Positions 16,999 through 25,979 of a stretch of 64,000 nucleotides of DNA are shown here, piece after piece. Source of the stretch: Embleya scabrispora DSM 41855 (GTDB lineage: Bacteria; Actinomycetota; Actinomycetes; Streptomycetales; Streptomycetaceae); the NCBI RefSeq assembly GCF_000372745.1, contig NZ_KB889684.1, positions 34,720 through 98,719 on the forward strand, read 5' to 3'. Numbering within the stretch: the first letter of the stretch is position 1; every line of letters starts with the position of its first letter. Under the pieces are notes generated by a model that was not told the DNA's origin, did no database searches, and worked only from the letters and a program-made list of their open reading frames with translations. A program made the position numbers and the translations under genes.

Positions 16999-18168
16999 AT
17001 GACCTCTGCGTTGCCACGGATCACCGACGACGAACGACGAGCGCGTTTGGGCATTCGGCATCGGCTGGCGGCCGGCGCGCGCGCCGCGAACGCGGAGGAC
17101 GCGGCCCGCGCCGTGCTCCTGCTGCACGCCACCGACCCTGCCACGGTGTACGTGTCCGCCTGCGCGCGCCTGGCCGAACCGTCGTCGGCCGAGGTCGAAC
17201 GTGCGCTCTACGACGACAGGTCGCTGGTCCGGATGCCCGGCATGCGGCGCACCGTCTACGTGGTCCCGCGCGAACTCGTGCACGTGGTGCAGCGCTCCAG
17301 CACCGACGCGGTCGCGATCACGCAGCGCCGGGTGATGCTCCAGTTCCTCGCGTCGGGTGGCTACGACGAGGCGTGGCTGGACGAGGTCGAGGCCGCCACC
17401 GTAGCCGCGCTCGCCGAGCTGGGTGAGGCGACGGCGGTGCAACTGGGCGAAGTGGTACCGCAGTTGCGCACCCAGATCCGGGTGGCGATCGGCAAGCCGT
17501 ACGAGGCGAACCAGGGGGTGTCCACGCGGCTGCTGTTCACGCTCTCCTGCGAGGGCAGGATCGTCCGGACCAGGCCGCAGGGGTCGTGGTTGTCCAGCCG
17601 GTTCCGGTACACCATCGCACCGCCGCTGCCGGAGATCGGCAGGACCGAGGCCAAGGCCGAACTGGTGCGCGGGTGGCTGGCCGCGTTCGGACCCGGGACG
17701 CCGGCCGACCTCAAGTGGTGGACCGGCTGGACGGCGGCCGACACCCGCCACGCGCTCGCGGCGGTGCGCGCGGTGGAGGTCGCGTTGGACGACGGGAGCG
17801 TGGGCTACGTGTTGCCCGGCGACGAGGCGCCGAGCCCGACGCCGGAGCCGTGGGCGGCATTGCTGCCGGCGCTGGACGCCACGCCGATGGCTTGGAAGGG
17901 GCGGGACTGGTACATCACGCCCGAGCTGCGTGAGCGCCTGTTCGACCGGATGGGCAACATCGGCCCGACCGTGTGGTGGAACGGCCGCGTCGTCGGCGGG
18001 TGGGCCACGCGAGCGGACGGAGAGGTCGTCTGGCAGGCATTGGTCGACCTCCCGCCGGAGGCGACCAAGGCCATCGAGGCCGAGGCCGCCCGGCACGCCT
18101 CGTGGTTGGCCGGCACGTGTGTGACACCCCGCTTCCGTGTCCCCCTGGAGCGGGAACTGAGCGGATAG
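16999..18168 (+). CDS. winged-helix DNA-binding protein of the HTH_42 (AlkZ/YcaQ-like) superfamily
   Basis: This 389-residue protein belongs to the HTH_42/DUF1006 group: RHRLAAGARA at the start, a helical block with MRRTVYVVP, and the C-terminal WWNGRVVGGWATRADGEV motif. Characterised relatives AlkZ and YcaQ/AlkX are DNA glycosylases that unhook crosslinks and use a Q-x-Q or Q-x-D motif after the first helices. Here the matching position reads LLLHATDPATVYVS, so the first glutamine is replaced by histidine. It may be a non-catalytic DNA-binding homologue or use altered chemistry. The ATG at 16999 fits the family start. Confidence 0.85.
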   Translation: MTSALPRITDDERRARLGIRHRLAAGARAANAEDAARAVLLLHATDPATVYVSACARLAEPSSAEVERALYDDRSLVRMPGMRRTVYVVPRELVHVVQRSSTDAVAITQRRVMLQFLASGGYDEAWLDEVEAATVAALAELGEATAVQLGEVVPQLRTQIRVAIGKPYEANQGVSTRLLFTLSCEGRIVRTRPQGSWLSSRFRYTIAPPLPEIGRTEAKAELVRGWLAAFGPGTPADLKWWTGWTAADTRHALAAVRAVEVALDDGSVGYVLPGDEAPSPTPEPWAALLPALDATPMAWKGRDWYITPELRERLFDRMGNIGPTVWWNGRVVGGWATRADGEVVWQALVDLPPEATKAIEAEAARHASWLAGTCVTPRFRVPLERELSG

Positions 18169-18209
18169 GCACGGCGTCGCCCGCCCGCCGGGCCGGCGGG
18201 CCGCCGTGT

Positions 18210-19043
18210 TCAGGGCCGGGCGGCCGTCACGGACGGTTCGGCGCCGACGCGCGCGGTGCGGGGCGCGGTGGTGTACACGACCAGCATGAGGTCGGGGTCG
18301 CCGGGAAAGGACAGGGTCTCGTAGGCGGTGTCCAGTACGGTGCCGTCGGCGGGGCGCAGGCGCTTGGTCCCATGCGTCTTCTCGGCCACCTGGTGGGCGT
18401 CCCACAACGGCCGGAAGCACGGGTTGCCGGCGGACAACTCCTCGACGAGGGCGGCCATGCGCGCGTCGTGCGAGTGCCGCGCGGCGTCCAGGCGCAGGAA
18501 CGCGACCGTGTCGGCGGCGACCCGCTCCCAATCCGGGTAGAACCGGTCCGCGTCCGGGGACAGGAACGTGTGCCGCGCCATATTGCGCTCGTGCGGCGCC
18601 ATCGCGCTCAGCCCCATCACCGCGTCGGCGGCCGGATTCCAGGTCAGCACGTCCATGCACCGGCCCAGTACGAACGCGGGCGCGTCGATCCGGTCCAGGA
18701 GCACCTGTACGCCCGGTCGCGCCGTCGACGGCGCGAGCTGCCGCGCGCTCACCCGGGTCGGCCGGGCCAGATCCCACATGTGCTCGTACTCGGTCGGATC
18801 CAGCCGCAGCGCGCGCCCGATCGCATCCAGTACGGCGTCCGAGACGTGCTGCCCCCGGCCCTGCTCCAGCCGCACGTAGTAGTCCACACTCACGCCCGCG
18901 AGCTGCGCGACCTCCTCGCGCCGCAACCCGGCCACCCGACGCTTGCGCCCGAACACCGGCAACCCGACCTCCTCGGGCCCGACCCGGGCCCGACACGCGC
19001 GGAGGAAGTCACCCAGCTGCTCGAACGACGCATCCACACTCAT
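18210..19043 (-). CDS. MmyB-type XRE transcriptional regulator
   Basis: This 277-residue protein has an N-terminal XRE HTH (about 10-80) containing VAGLRREEVAQLAGVSVDYYVRLEQG, followed by the MmyB-like ligand-binding domain with VLTWNPAADAVMG, NMARHTFLSPDA and LDTAYETLSFPGDPDLMLVVYT. MmyB-type regulators typically sit divergently from, and control, a nearby reductase. That is the case here, with the SDR gene at 19220 diverging across a 176-base gap. The likely ligand is a small hydrophobic molecule such as a fatty acid, by analogy with the family. The call is firm; the target assignment is inference. Confidence 0.92.
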   Translation of the reverse strand: MSVDASFEQLGDFLRACRARVGPEEVGLPVFGRKRRVAGLRREEVAQLAGVSVDYYVRLEQGRGQHVSDAVLDAIGRALRLDPTEYEHMWDLARPTRVSARQLAPSTARPGVQVLLDRIDAPAFVLGRCMDVLTWNPAADAVMGLSAMAPHERNMARHTFLSPDADRFYPDWERVAADTVAFLRLDAARHSHDARMAALVEELSAGNPCFRPLWDAHQVAEKTHGTKRLRPADGTVLDTAYETLSFPGDPDLMLVVYTTAPRTARVGAEPSVTAARP

Positions 19044-19219
19044 GCTCGGACTCTAAATGCCGTGACCCACCCGTATTCGCGCGCCCCGTCGACCCGCCTC
19101 CGAAGGTGGTACGGGCAGACCCAGGAAAACGCGGGCTCTGGGTGGGGGGCGCGGGCGCGGGCAAGGTGAGGTGGGTCAGCGGGGAACACGCCTCGCGCCG
19201 CCTGCACTGGAGTCTTCCC

Positions 19220-19987
19220 ATGAGTTACACCGCGCTTGCCGGTCGGATCGCCGTCGTCACCGGAGCCGCCAGCGGCATGGGTGCCGAGACCGCCCGGCTG
19301 CTCGCCGCCCACGGTGCGCACGTCGCGTTGCTCGCCCGACGTGAGGATCGGCTCAAGGACCTGGCCGCCGAGATCACCGCCGCCGGCGGCACCGCCCTGG
19401 CCGTCGCCGTCGACGTCACCGACCAGGACTCGGTGGACGCCGGCGCGGCCCGGATCCGCGCCGAACTCGGCCGGGTCGACCTGGTCGTCAACTCGGCCGG
19501 GGTGATGCTGCCCAACCCGCTCGACGACGGCCGAATCGACGAGTGGACCCGGATGATCGACACCAACGTCACCGGCGCGCTGCGGATCATCCGCGCGTTC
19601 ACCGCCGACCTGGTGGCCGCCGCTGCCGACGGGCGGGCCGCGGACCTGGTCGACATCTCCTCGATCGGCGCACACGTGACCTTCCCGAACTACGCGGTGT
19701 ACGGCGCGACCAAGGCCGCGCTCACCCACCTGTCCGCGTCCTTGCGCAGCGAACTGGGCCCGCGCGACGTCCGGGTCACCAACATCGAGCCGGGCCTGAC
19801 CGACACCGAACTCGGCTCGCACATCGACAACGCCGAACTGGGGGAATCGGGCCAACTCGGCGCCATGTTCGACGCGATCGGCAGCCTGGCCGCCACCGAC
19901 GTCGCCGACCTGGTGGCGTACGCGGCAACCCGACCGCGCCACGTCAACCTGCGCCAGATCGTGATTCTCCCGACCCGCCAGGCGTGA
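19220..19987 (+). CDS. SDR-family NAD(P)-dependent oxidoreductase
   Basis: This 255-residue classical short-chain dehydrogenase has the cofactor motif VVTGAASGMGAET (about 11-23), the NSAG motif, and a catalytic Ser...Tyr-x3-Lys set in ISSIGAHVTFPNYAVYGATK. The Arg-rich LLARRED after strand 2 suggests a preference for NADP(H). The ATG at 19220 was chosen because it gives the usual short lead MSYTALAGRIAVVTG. It is probably controlled by the divergent MmyB-type regulator. The substrate is unknown. Confidence 0.9.
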   Translation: MSYTALAGRIAVVTGAASGMGAETARLLAAHGAHVALLARREDRLKDLAAEITAAGGTALAVAVDVTDQDSVDAGAARIRAELGRVDLVVNSAGVMLPNPLDDGRIDEWTRMIDTNVTGALRIIRAFTADLVAAAADGRAADLVDISSIGAHVTFPNYAVYGATKAALTHLSASLRSELGPRDVRVTNIEPGLTDTELGSHIDNAELGESGQLGAMFDAIGSLAATDVADLVAYAATRPRHVNLRQIVILPTRQA

Positions 19988-19992
19988 GCGCC

Positions 19993-20034
19993 GGCGCGGC
20001 GGCGCGGCGGCGCGGCGGCGCGGCGGCGCGGCGG
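19993..20034. repeat. 8-bp tandem repeat, five perfect copies
   Basis: GGCGCGGC is repeated five times without mismatch from 19993 to 20032, followed by GG. The array fills the 48-base gap between two convergent genes. Slippage-prone GC tracts like this may vary in copy number between strains. Confidence 0.9.
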
Positions 20035-20035
20035 A

Positions 20036-20425
20036 TCATCGGGTCAGGTCGACCCTGCGGACGTCCCGGGACACCGTGAAGCCCTCCCGTTCACACAGGT
20101 CGAGGATTTCGGCAGTGCGGCGGGAGGCTCGGAAGTAGGCAGCGCGACCGGGCCGGAAATAATACGTACGCCCCGTCGCCGCGCGCAGGCCCACCATCGG
20201 AGTCCGCAGCATCCCGACGCTCGGGAAAATCAGCTCGATCTCCGCCGGTGAACTCACCGCCAACGACGCGCCGTTGAACGCCGTCGTCACCCAGGCCGGA
20301 CGGCCCCGAAGGGTGATCAGACCGGGCTCGACCCGTAATCCGGCCAACGGCCATCGCACGCACACGTAGCCGGTCGTGTACTTCCCGGCCATCTCCGGCA
20401 CCAGCGCCGAGCCCACGATCTCCAT
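20036..20425 (-). CDS. hypothetical protein, 129 aa
   Basis: I do not recognise this family. The protein begins MEIVGSALVPEMAGKYTTG and looks like a small beta-rich domain with short hydrophobic strands (VCVRWPLAGLRV, GLITLRGRPAWVTTAF, IELIFPSVGMLRTPMVGL) and a helical end RRTAEILDLCEREGF. No signal or membrane segment is visible. The end directly abuts the 8-bp tandem repeat. Codon bias and the protein-like pattern support a real gene. Confidence 0.6.
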   Translation of the reverse strand: MEIVGSALVPEMAGKYTTGYVCVRWPLAGLRVEPGLITLRGRPAWVTTAFNGASLAVSSPAEIELIFPSVGMLRTPMVGLRAATGRTYYFRPGRAAYFRASRRTAEILDLCEREGFTVSRDVRRVDLTR

Positions 20426-20572
20426 CGCCCGATGATGAGACCCGCCGGTACGGAAAGGAAGCCCCGACCCCGATCGCCGCGGGCCGGCCCGGCGGGGGTG
20501 ATGTTGCGCCGGCCGGGGGGTGTTGACTATGACTTGTCAGGCCCGCCCGCCACCCCGTACGAGGAGCCTCCC

Positions 20573-21271
20573 GTGGCGTTGTTTCGTCGCCAGTCCCGCA
20601 GCCAGCAGAACACCGCCTGGGGGCAGGACGTGCGCGGCGTCCTGATGAGCGCGCCGCCGGATCGCATCCGCCAGGACCTGCGGCTGATCGTCAGCCGACC
20701 CGGCCCGCACCTGGGCGCGCAGGGCATGGTGTGGCCGCTGGGCGATCGCGGCGAGATCGTCGCCGTGGCGTGCGTCAAGGGCCCCGACGGCGTCGCCGTC
20801 ACGGTCGAGACGCCGATGGTGCAGCACTGGGGGATGGCGGTCGAGGACGTCTGGCTCCAGGCCGCGACGAACCTGCGGATGGAGGGGTACGGCGGCACGC
20901 CGATGGACATCTCCACCGGCAGCACGCTGCACTCGCTGCTCGGTCAGGGCTGGCCCGGATCGGCCCAGTTGTTCCGGCTCGGCGAGGCGATCGGAGACCC
21001 GCTGCGCGCGGGTGCGCTGGTCTGCCTGCCCGTGGACAACGGCCTGCTCGCGCTGCCGCTCACCTCGCAGCGCACCGTGGGCATGGCCGGCTTCGTACTC
21101 AAGACCGCCCAGGGGCTGACTCGGGATCAGCAGGCCCTGTCCAGCGGGATGTTCTGGTGGCACGAGGGCATTCTGGAGGAACTCGAAGTCAACTGGCAGG
21201 GGCCGGAGCACGCCACGCTCACCGGGTCCGCGCGATTCGGGCAGGTGGTTCGCGCACTGCCGCCCCAGTGA
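20573..21271 (+). CDS. conserved hypothetical protein, 232 aa
   Basis: The GTG at 20573 has an excellent ribosome site (GAGGAG, 6-base spacing) and starts MALFRRQSRSQQNTAWGQDV; frames further upstream lack one. The protein is soluble and well patterned, with GMVWPLGDRGEIVAVACVKG, WGMAVEDVWLQAATNLRM, GQGWPGSAQLFRLGEAIG and LSSGMFWWHEGILEELEVN. I cannot assign a family or function. It is followed 50 bases later by a VOC-family gene on the same strand. Confidence 0.75.
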   Translation: MALFRRQSRSQQNTAWGQDVRGVLMSAPPDRIRQDLRLIVSRPGPHLGAQGMVWPLGDRGEIVAVACVKGPDGVAVTVETPMVQHWGMAVEDVWLQAATNLRMEGYGGTPMDISTGSTLHSLLGQGWPGSAQLFRLGEAIGDPLRAGALVCLPVDNGLLALPLTSQRTVGMAGFVLKTAQGLTRDQQALSSGMFWWHEGILEELEVNWQGPEHATLTGSARFGQVVRALPPQ

Positions 21272-21321
21272 GTGATCACCCGTTCCGGCCTTCTCGTCCC
21301 ACTACGTACCGAGGTGCCGTC

Positions 21322-21678
21322 ATGCCCGCTGTGTTCTCCGAACTCGTCGTAGACGCCAACGACGTCCCCGCCCTCGCCGAGTTCTGGTGTCGAGTGCTCG
21401 ACTGGGACCTCACCGTCCAGGGCGAGGACATCGAGCTGAACGCGCCCGACGGGTCGCTGCCCACGATCCTGTTCCAGCCGGTCCCCGAGGGCAAGGCGGT
21501 CAAGAACCGGCTGCACATCGACGTCAGCCCGGCGATCGGCTCGAACCAGGAGAGCGAACTGGCCCGCCTGCTCGCGCTCGGTGCCAAGCCCGCCGACGTC
21601 GGCCAGGGTGAGCAGAGTTGGCACGTGCTGACCGACCCCGAGGGCAACGAGTTCTGCCTGCTGCGCACCCCCAAATAG
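21322..21678 (+). CDS. VOC-family (glyoxalase/bleomycin-resistance fold) protein
   Basis: This 118-residue single VOC module begins MPAVFSELVVDANDVPALAEFW and ends with the strong family motif LTDPEGNEFCLLR. The middle HIDVSP lies where a metal-binding histidine is usual, and the terminal glutamate of GNEF is the second typical ligand. Two such modules form each active site, so it should dimerise. Functions in this family range from glyoxalase to drug binding, and none can be chosen here. It is probably cotranscribed with the gene at 20573. A related protein lies at 47434-47769. Confidence 0.85.
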   Translation: MPAVFSELVVDANDVPALAEFWCRVLDWDLTVQGEDIELNAPDGSLPTILFQPVPEGKAVKNRLHIDVSPAIGSNQESELARLLALGAKPADVGQGEQSWHVLTDPEGNEFCLLRTPK

Positions 21679-21757
21679 CCCGGCGCCCGCCCTGCGCGGC
21701 GGTCCCGTGCCCGTGAGCCGCCCGCCCCGTGCCACCGCGGGCGCGGGCGCGGCGGGC

Positions 21758-22894
21758 TCACGTCTCGGTGAGCCGGTACCGGTAGTGCTCCCGCTCCACC
21801 GTCCAGGTCCGCCCGCCTGTGTCCGGCGCGTCCGGAAAGCCGGTGCCCGCCGGGACCGCCTCCAGACGCAGCCGATCGGCGTTCACCACCGGTGCGCCGG
21901 CCACGCCGTAGTACAGCTCGACCGCCGCGTCGCGGTCGCCGTAGACCAGGATGCGGTCTTGCATGAGCACCGCCAGCGCGGGTCGCTCCGGGTCGAACAG
22001 GCCCCACGTCATCCCGTCGCCCGGATGCCCCAGGAACAGCACCGAGCGCGGCTCGGCCAACGCGAAACCGGTCAGCCGCACATCCACCGGACCCAGGACG
22101 GGCCCCGCGTCCACCGCGCCGTGGTCGAGCAGGTCGCGCAACACGTCCAACGCGCCCGGCGCCAGATCCTCGCCGATCACCGCGAGGTCGCCGGTCAGCG
22201 CGTGGGTCCGGCCCGGCCCGGCGTGCGGGCCGCGGAGCTGGAGGAAACCGCAGCGCGCCACCGACGCGCTGGTCAGCGTCCCGTCGACGGCGCGCTCCCA
22301 CGCCACGGCCAGTTCCAGGCCCGGCCGCAGCCACATCGGGGCGACCAGCACGCCGTCCGGCGCGAGCTGCTCCACCCAGGCCGGCGGCAGGTCCGGCACC
22401 CCCACCGTGGCCTCGATCCGGTCGAACGGCGCCCGGTCCGCGACCCCGACCCAGCCGTCCCCGGTCCGCACGTCCACACGCGTGCCGAGCCCGGCCAGGC
22501 GCCGTGCGGCCGCGCGCGCCAACTCGGCGGAGACCTCGACGCTGACCACCTCGCCCTCGGGACCGGTCAGCCGGGCCAGCAGGGCCGCGTTGTACCCGCT
22601 CCCGGTGCCGATCTCCAGCACCCGCATCCCGGGTCGCACGGCGAGCTGTTCGAGCATCAGCGCGACCATCGCCGGCTGGCTCACCGTGCTGTCCGGAAGC
22701 CCTCGCTCGTCGGTGGACAGCACCACGACCCGGTCCTCGTAGGCGTGGGCCAACGAGGTGGCGCCGGGGGTGAACAGCTCGCGGGGCACCTGCGTCATCG
22801 CGTTCGCGACCGCCTCGGTGCGTACGCTCCCGGTCAGGCGCAGCCGCTGCACCAGCGCCATCCGCAGGCGGGCCGCCGCGCGCTCGTCGTTCAT
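21758..22894 (-). CDS. protein-L-isoaspartate O-methyltransferase family protein
   Basis: The protein (378 residues) starts MNDERAAARLRMALVQRLR. Its N-terminal 200 residues form a PCMT-type methyltransferase: VPRELFTPGA, STVSQPAMVALMLEQL, and the SAM motif RVLEIGTGSGYNAALLARL. Canonical members repair isoaspartyl residues using SAM. The C-terminal 170 residues (TGFALAEPRSVLFLGHP, WTVEREHYRYRL) are an extension common in actinobacterial members and absent from the short PCMT, so another protein or peptide substrate is possible. The ATG at 22894 was preferred because upstream in-frame sequence is low-complexity. Confidence 0.86.
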   Translation of the reverse strand: MNDERAAARLRMALVQRLRLTGSVRTEAVANAMTQVPRELFTPGATSLAHAYEDRVVVLSTDERGLPDSTVSQPAMVALMLEQLAVRPGMRVLEIGTGSGYNAALLARLTGPEGEVVSVEVSAELARAAARRLAGLGTRVDVRTGDGWVGVADRAPFDRIEATVGVPDLPPAWVEQLAPDGVLVAPMWLRPGLELAVAWERAVDGTLTSASVARCGFLQLRGPHAGPGRTHALTGDLAVIGEDLAPGALDVLRDLLDHGAVDAGPVLGPVDVRLTGFALAEPRSVLFLGHPGDGMTWGLFDPERPALAVLMQDRILVYGDRDAAVELYYGVAGAPVVNADRLRLEAVPAGTGFPDAPDTGGRTWTVEREHYRYRLTET

Positions 22895-22995
22895 GGCCCC
22901 CGTGTACCCGCCCGGGCGGGTGTCGGCACCCCGGTACGGCGCTCGGCTGTCCACTGCGCGCCGCTCGACCCGGGCGGTGCGCCCCCTCGGCGCGC

Positions 22996-24351
22996 TCACG
23001 GGTGGGCGGCGCGGGATCCGGTGCGGGCGGTGATCTCGTTCGCCGACAGGTAGGCGTCGGTCTTCTCCAGGTTGCCCATCCGGCCGTCCAGGTCGGACAT
23101 GAAGCCGAGCCGGACCAGGTCGTCGCCCGCGAAGGCGTGCTGGACCCAGTTGGACAACACCCGGGTGCGGGCCCGGATCGAGGGCACGGTCATCAGGTGG
23201 TAGCCGCGGGTGATCGCCTGCGCCGGCAGGCCGCGCAATTCGTAGCCGAGCGGCCGAGCCACCGCCTGGGTGCCGCCGAGGTCGACGACCAGGCCCAGGT
23301 CCTTGTGCCGGAACGGGCTCATCCGTTGTCCGCGCAACGAAGCGACCACGTTGGCGGCGGCGATCTTGGCCTGCCGATGCGCGTACTGCGCGGTCGGCGG
23401 GCAGATCGCGCCGTTGCCCTTGGCCAGGTCGGGTACGGCCGCGGCGTCGCCGAGGGCGAACACGTCCGGGTGGCCGGGCACGGCCAGGTCGGCGGCGACG
23501 GCGAGCCGACCGCGCACCAGTTCGGTGCCCGTCGTGCTCATCAGCGGGCTCGCGGTGACGCCCGCCGTCCACACCAGCGTCCGGCAGGGCAGCTTCTCGC
23601 CGGTGGTCAGCGTCACCGAGTCCTCGGTGATCTCCCGCACGCTGATTCCCAGCCGCACGTCGACACCGCGCTTGGCCAGCATCTGTAGCGTGGCCTTGCC
23701 CAGGTTCTCGCCGAGCTCGGGCATCAGGCGCGGAGCCACGTCCACGATCATCCAGCGCACCCGCGCCGGGTCCAGGCGCGGGAAGTGCCGGAGCGAGTTG
23801 GTGGTGAGCATCTCCAGGCACGCCGCGGTCTCCACGCCCGCGTAGCCACCGCCGACCACGATGAACTGGCAGCGCGAGGCGCGCTCGGCCGGGTCGGTGC
23901 TGGAGTTGGCGATCTCCAACTGGGCGATCACGTGGTCGCGCAGGTAGACCGCCTCGGCCAGGTTCTTCATGCCGTGCCCATAGGTGGTCAGGCCCGGGAT
24001 GTCGAAGGTGCGGGTCACGCTGCCCGGTGCCAGTACGAGCTTGTCGTAGTGCTCGTTGGTGATGTCGCCGGAGATCTTGCGTACGACGCACACCTTGGCC
24101 GCGAGGTCGACGCCGATCGCGCCGCCGGGCAGGACGTGGGTGCGCTTGAACATCCGGTGCAGCGGCACGGCCGTGGTGCGCGAGGACAACACGCCGGCCG
24201 CGACCTGTGGCAGCAGCGGCCGGTAGACCATGTAGTCCATCGGACTCACGAGCACGATCTCGGCCTCGCGCGGACCGAGGGTTCGTTCCAGTCTGCGCAC
24301 CGTCTCGAACCCGGCGAATCCTGCTCCGACGACGACCACCCGCTGCACCAT
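22996..24351 (-). CDS. ndh: type II NADH dehydrogenase (NDH-2)-like FAD oxidoreductase
   Basis: The protein (451 residues) starts MVQRVVVVGAGFAGFETVRR, with GGAAGGGG 6 bases upstream of the ATG. It has two dinucleotide-binding folds: the FAD site VVVVGAGFAGFE at the N-terminus and the NAD(H) site FIVVGGGYAGVE at about 163-174. It also has the GDAAAVPD FAD-binding block and PPTAQYAHRQA. NDH-2 enzymes oxidise NADH and reduce menaquinone at the membrane surface without pumping protons. The C-terminal NWVQHAFAGDDLVRLGF segment matches the membrane-associating end of the family. The gene is probably monocistronic; the isoaspartyl methyltransferase gene follows after 101 bases. Confidence 0.9.
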   Translation of the reverse strand: MVQRVVVVGAGFAGFETVRRLERTLGPREAEIVLVSPMDYMVYRPLLPQVAAGVLSSRTTAVPLHRMFKRTHVLPGGAIGVDLAAKVCVVRKISGDITNEHYDKLVLAPGSVTRTFDIPGLTTYGHGMKNLAEAVYLRDHVIAQLEIANSSTDPAERASRCQFIVVGGGYAGVETAACLEMLTTNSLRHFPRLDPARVRWMIVDVAPRLMPELGENLGKATLQMLAKRGVDVRLGISVREITEDSVTLTTGEKLPCRTLVWTAGVTASPLMSTTGTELVRGRLAVAADLAVPGHPDVFALGDAAAVPDLAKGNGAICPPTAQYAHRQAKIAAANVVASLRGQRMSPFRHKDLGLVVDLGGTQAVARPLGYELRGLPAQAITRGYHLMTVPSIRARTRVLSNWVQHAFAGDDLVRLGFMSDLDGRMGNLEKTDAYLSANEITARTGSRAAHP

Positions 24352-24488
24352 GGTTGCCCCTTCCGGGAAGGCCCCGGGCAGGAAACCCGCGACCATTTGG
24401 CACATTTTGTCCAAACATATGGGGATCGTCGGCCCGACACGACCGGGGCGGGCCATCCGAGGCGGCGCCGGCGGCGGCTCCGGGCGGC

Positions 24489-25769
24489 TCAGCCGGCGGG
24501 GCGCCGGGACCGACCCAGCGCGAAGCCGGCCGCGACACACAGGACCGGGGCGGTCAGGAAGCCGGCCACCAGATTGAGGCCGCCGTAGCCGGCCAGACCC
24601 AGGACCGACCCGGAGGCCGCGCCGCCCGCCGCGCCGGCCAGGTTCATCAGCAGGTCCGACACGCCCTGAACGCCCGGTCGTTCGCCCGCCGGCACCGATT
24701 CGGCGAGCAGCGCCGACCCGGCGACCAGAGAACACGACCAGCCGAGGCCGAGCAGGACCAGGCCGACCATGGTGCGCCACGTGGAGTGGCCCGAGGTGCC
24801 GGCGACGAACACCGCGACCAGCAGCACGAACTGGCCGCCCAGGATCACCGGGATCCGGCCGAATCGGTCGGCGGCCCAGCCGACCACCGGCGACAGGGCG
24901 TACATCCCGGCGACATGCAGGCTGATGGTCAGCCCGATCAGGGTCAACGCGGTGCCGTGGTCCTTCATGTGTACCGGTGTCATCGCCATCACCGACACCA
25001 TCACCACGTGTCCGAACGCCATCGTGGCCAGCCCGAGCATCGCCCGCGGTGCCCGGCGGACCACCGCGAGCGCACCGCGCAGGTTGCCGCGGGGCGGCTG
25101 CCGGTCGCCGAGGTCGATGCGGGCGAGCAGCAGCGGATCCGGGCGCAGCGCGGCCCACAGGATGCCGCCGGCGCCGGCGAAGGACACGACGGAGAACAGG
25201 AACGGCCCGGACAATTCGGGCAGGCCGAGTGCGCGGGCGACCACGGCACCCGGCTCGTTCAGGTTGGGGCCCAGGACCGCGCCGACGGTGGTCGACCACA
25301 CCACGATCGACAGCGCCTTGGCCCGGCCCGCGTCGTCGGCGAGGTCGGTCGCGGCGTATCGGGACTGAAGGTTGGCGGCGGTGCCGGCGCCGAGGACGAG
25401 CAGCGCGGCGATCAACAGCGGGAACCACTCCAGTACGGCCGCCAGGATCACCCCGCCGGCCGCGGCCGTCGCGAGCCCCCAGCCGACGGTCAGCGCGACC
25501 CGCCGTCCGTGCCGGGACGCGGCCCGCGACATCGGGATGGCGAACACCGCCGCGCCCAGGGTGATCGCGGTGGTCGCCAACCCCGACCAGCTCTTCGATC
25601 CGGACAGGTCCTCGGCGAGCAGGCCGCCGACGGTCAGCGCCGAACCCATCCCCACACCGCCGACCACCTGCGCGGCGATCAGGACGCGTACGGTCCGCTG
25701 CTGAAGCGCCGATCGGTCGACCCGCTCGGGATCGGCCGACGCGGATATGGCCGGATCCAAGTCGGTCAT
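24489..25769 (-). CDS. MFS transporter
   Basis: This 426-residue protein has about 12 predicted membrane helices and the MFS inter-helix motif between helices 2 and 3 (SRAASRHGRRVAL). A second copy of this motif in the other half reads VVGWAADRFGRIPVIL. The start is the ATG at 25769, MTDLDPAISASADPERVDRS. It likely exports a small molecule by proton antiport; the substrate is unknown. It lies on the same strand as and 138 bases upstream of the NDH-2 gene. Confidence 0.9.
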   Translation of the reverse strand: MTDLDPAISASADPERVDRSALQQRTVRVLIAAQVVGGVGMGSALTVGGLLAEDLSGSKSWSGLATTAITLGAAVFAIPMSRAASRHGRRVALTVGWGLATAAAGGVILAAVLEWFPLLIAALLVLGAGTAANLQSRYAATDLADDAGRAKALSIVVWSTTVGAVLGPNLNEPGAVVARALGLPELSGPFLFSVVSFAGAGGILWAALRPDPLLLARIDLGDRQPPRGNLRGALAVVRRAPRAMLGLATMAFGHVVMVSVMAMTPVHMKDHGTALTLIGLTISLHVAGMYALSPVVGWAADRFGRIPVILGGQFVLLVAVFVAGTSGHSTWRTMVGLVLLGLGWSCSLVAGSALLAESVPAGERPGVQGVSDLLMNLAGAAGGAASGSVLGLAGYGGLNLVAGFLTAPVLCVAAGFALGRSRRPAG

Positions 25770-25897
25770 GCCGGGTTCACCACCAGGTTTGGAAGGGATA
25801 CGCGAACCCACAGCGTGACGGACGGACCCGGGTGATCCCAAGTGGGGGCCATGGTGACCCGGTCGTCGGTGGCGCGAATCGTTGGGGACTGCAAGAT

Positions 25898-25967
25898 CAT
25901 TCCACTGGAGCGGGCGGGCGGTCGACTGGGATGATGCGGGCATTCCAATGGGACGATCGACGATCGT
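25898..25967 (+). promoter_or_regulatory. repeated CATTCCAMTGG motif and palindrome before the HD gene
   Basis: CATTCCACTGG (25898-25908) and CATTCCAATGG (25941-25951) are near-identical direct repeats 43 bases apart. A 15-base palindrome, ACGATCG-A-CGATCGT, follows at 25953-25967, only 12 bases before the start at 25980. These look like regulator sites in the divergent MFS/HD-protein promoter region. Confidence 0.45.
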
Positions 25968-25979
25968 GGGGGAGCGGAC

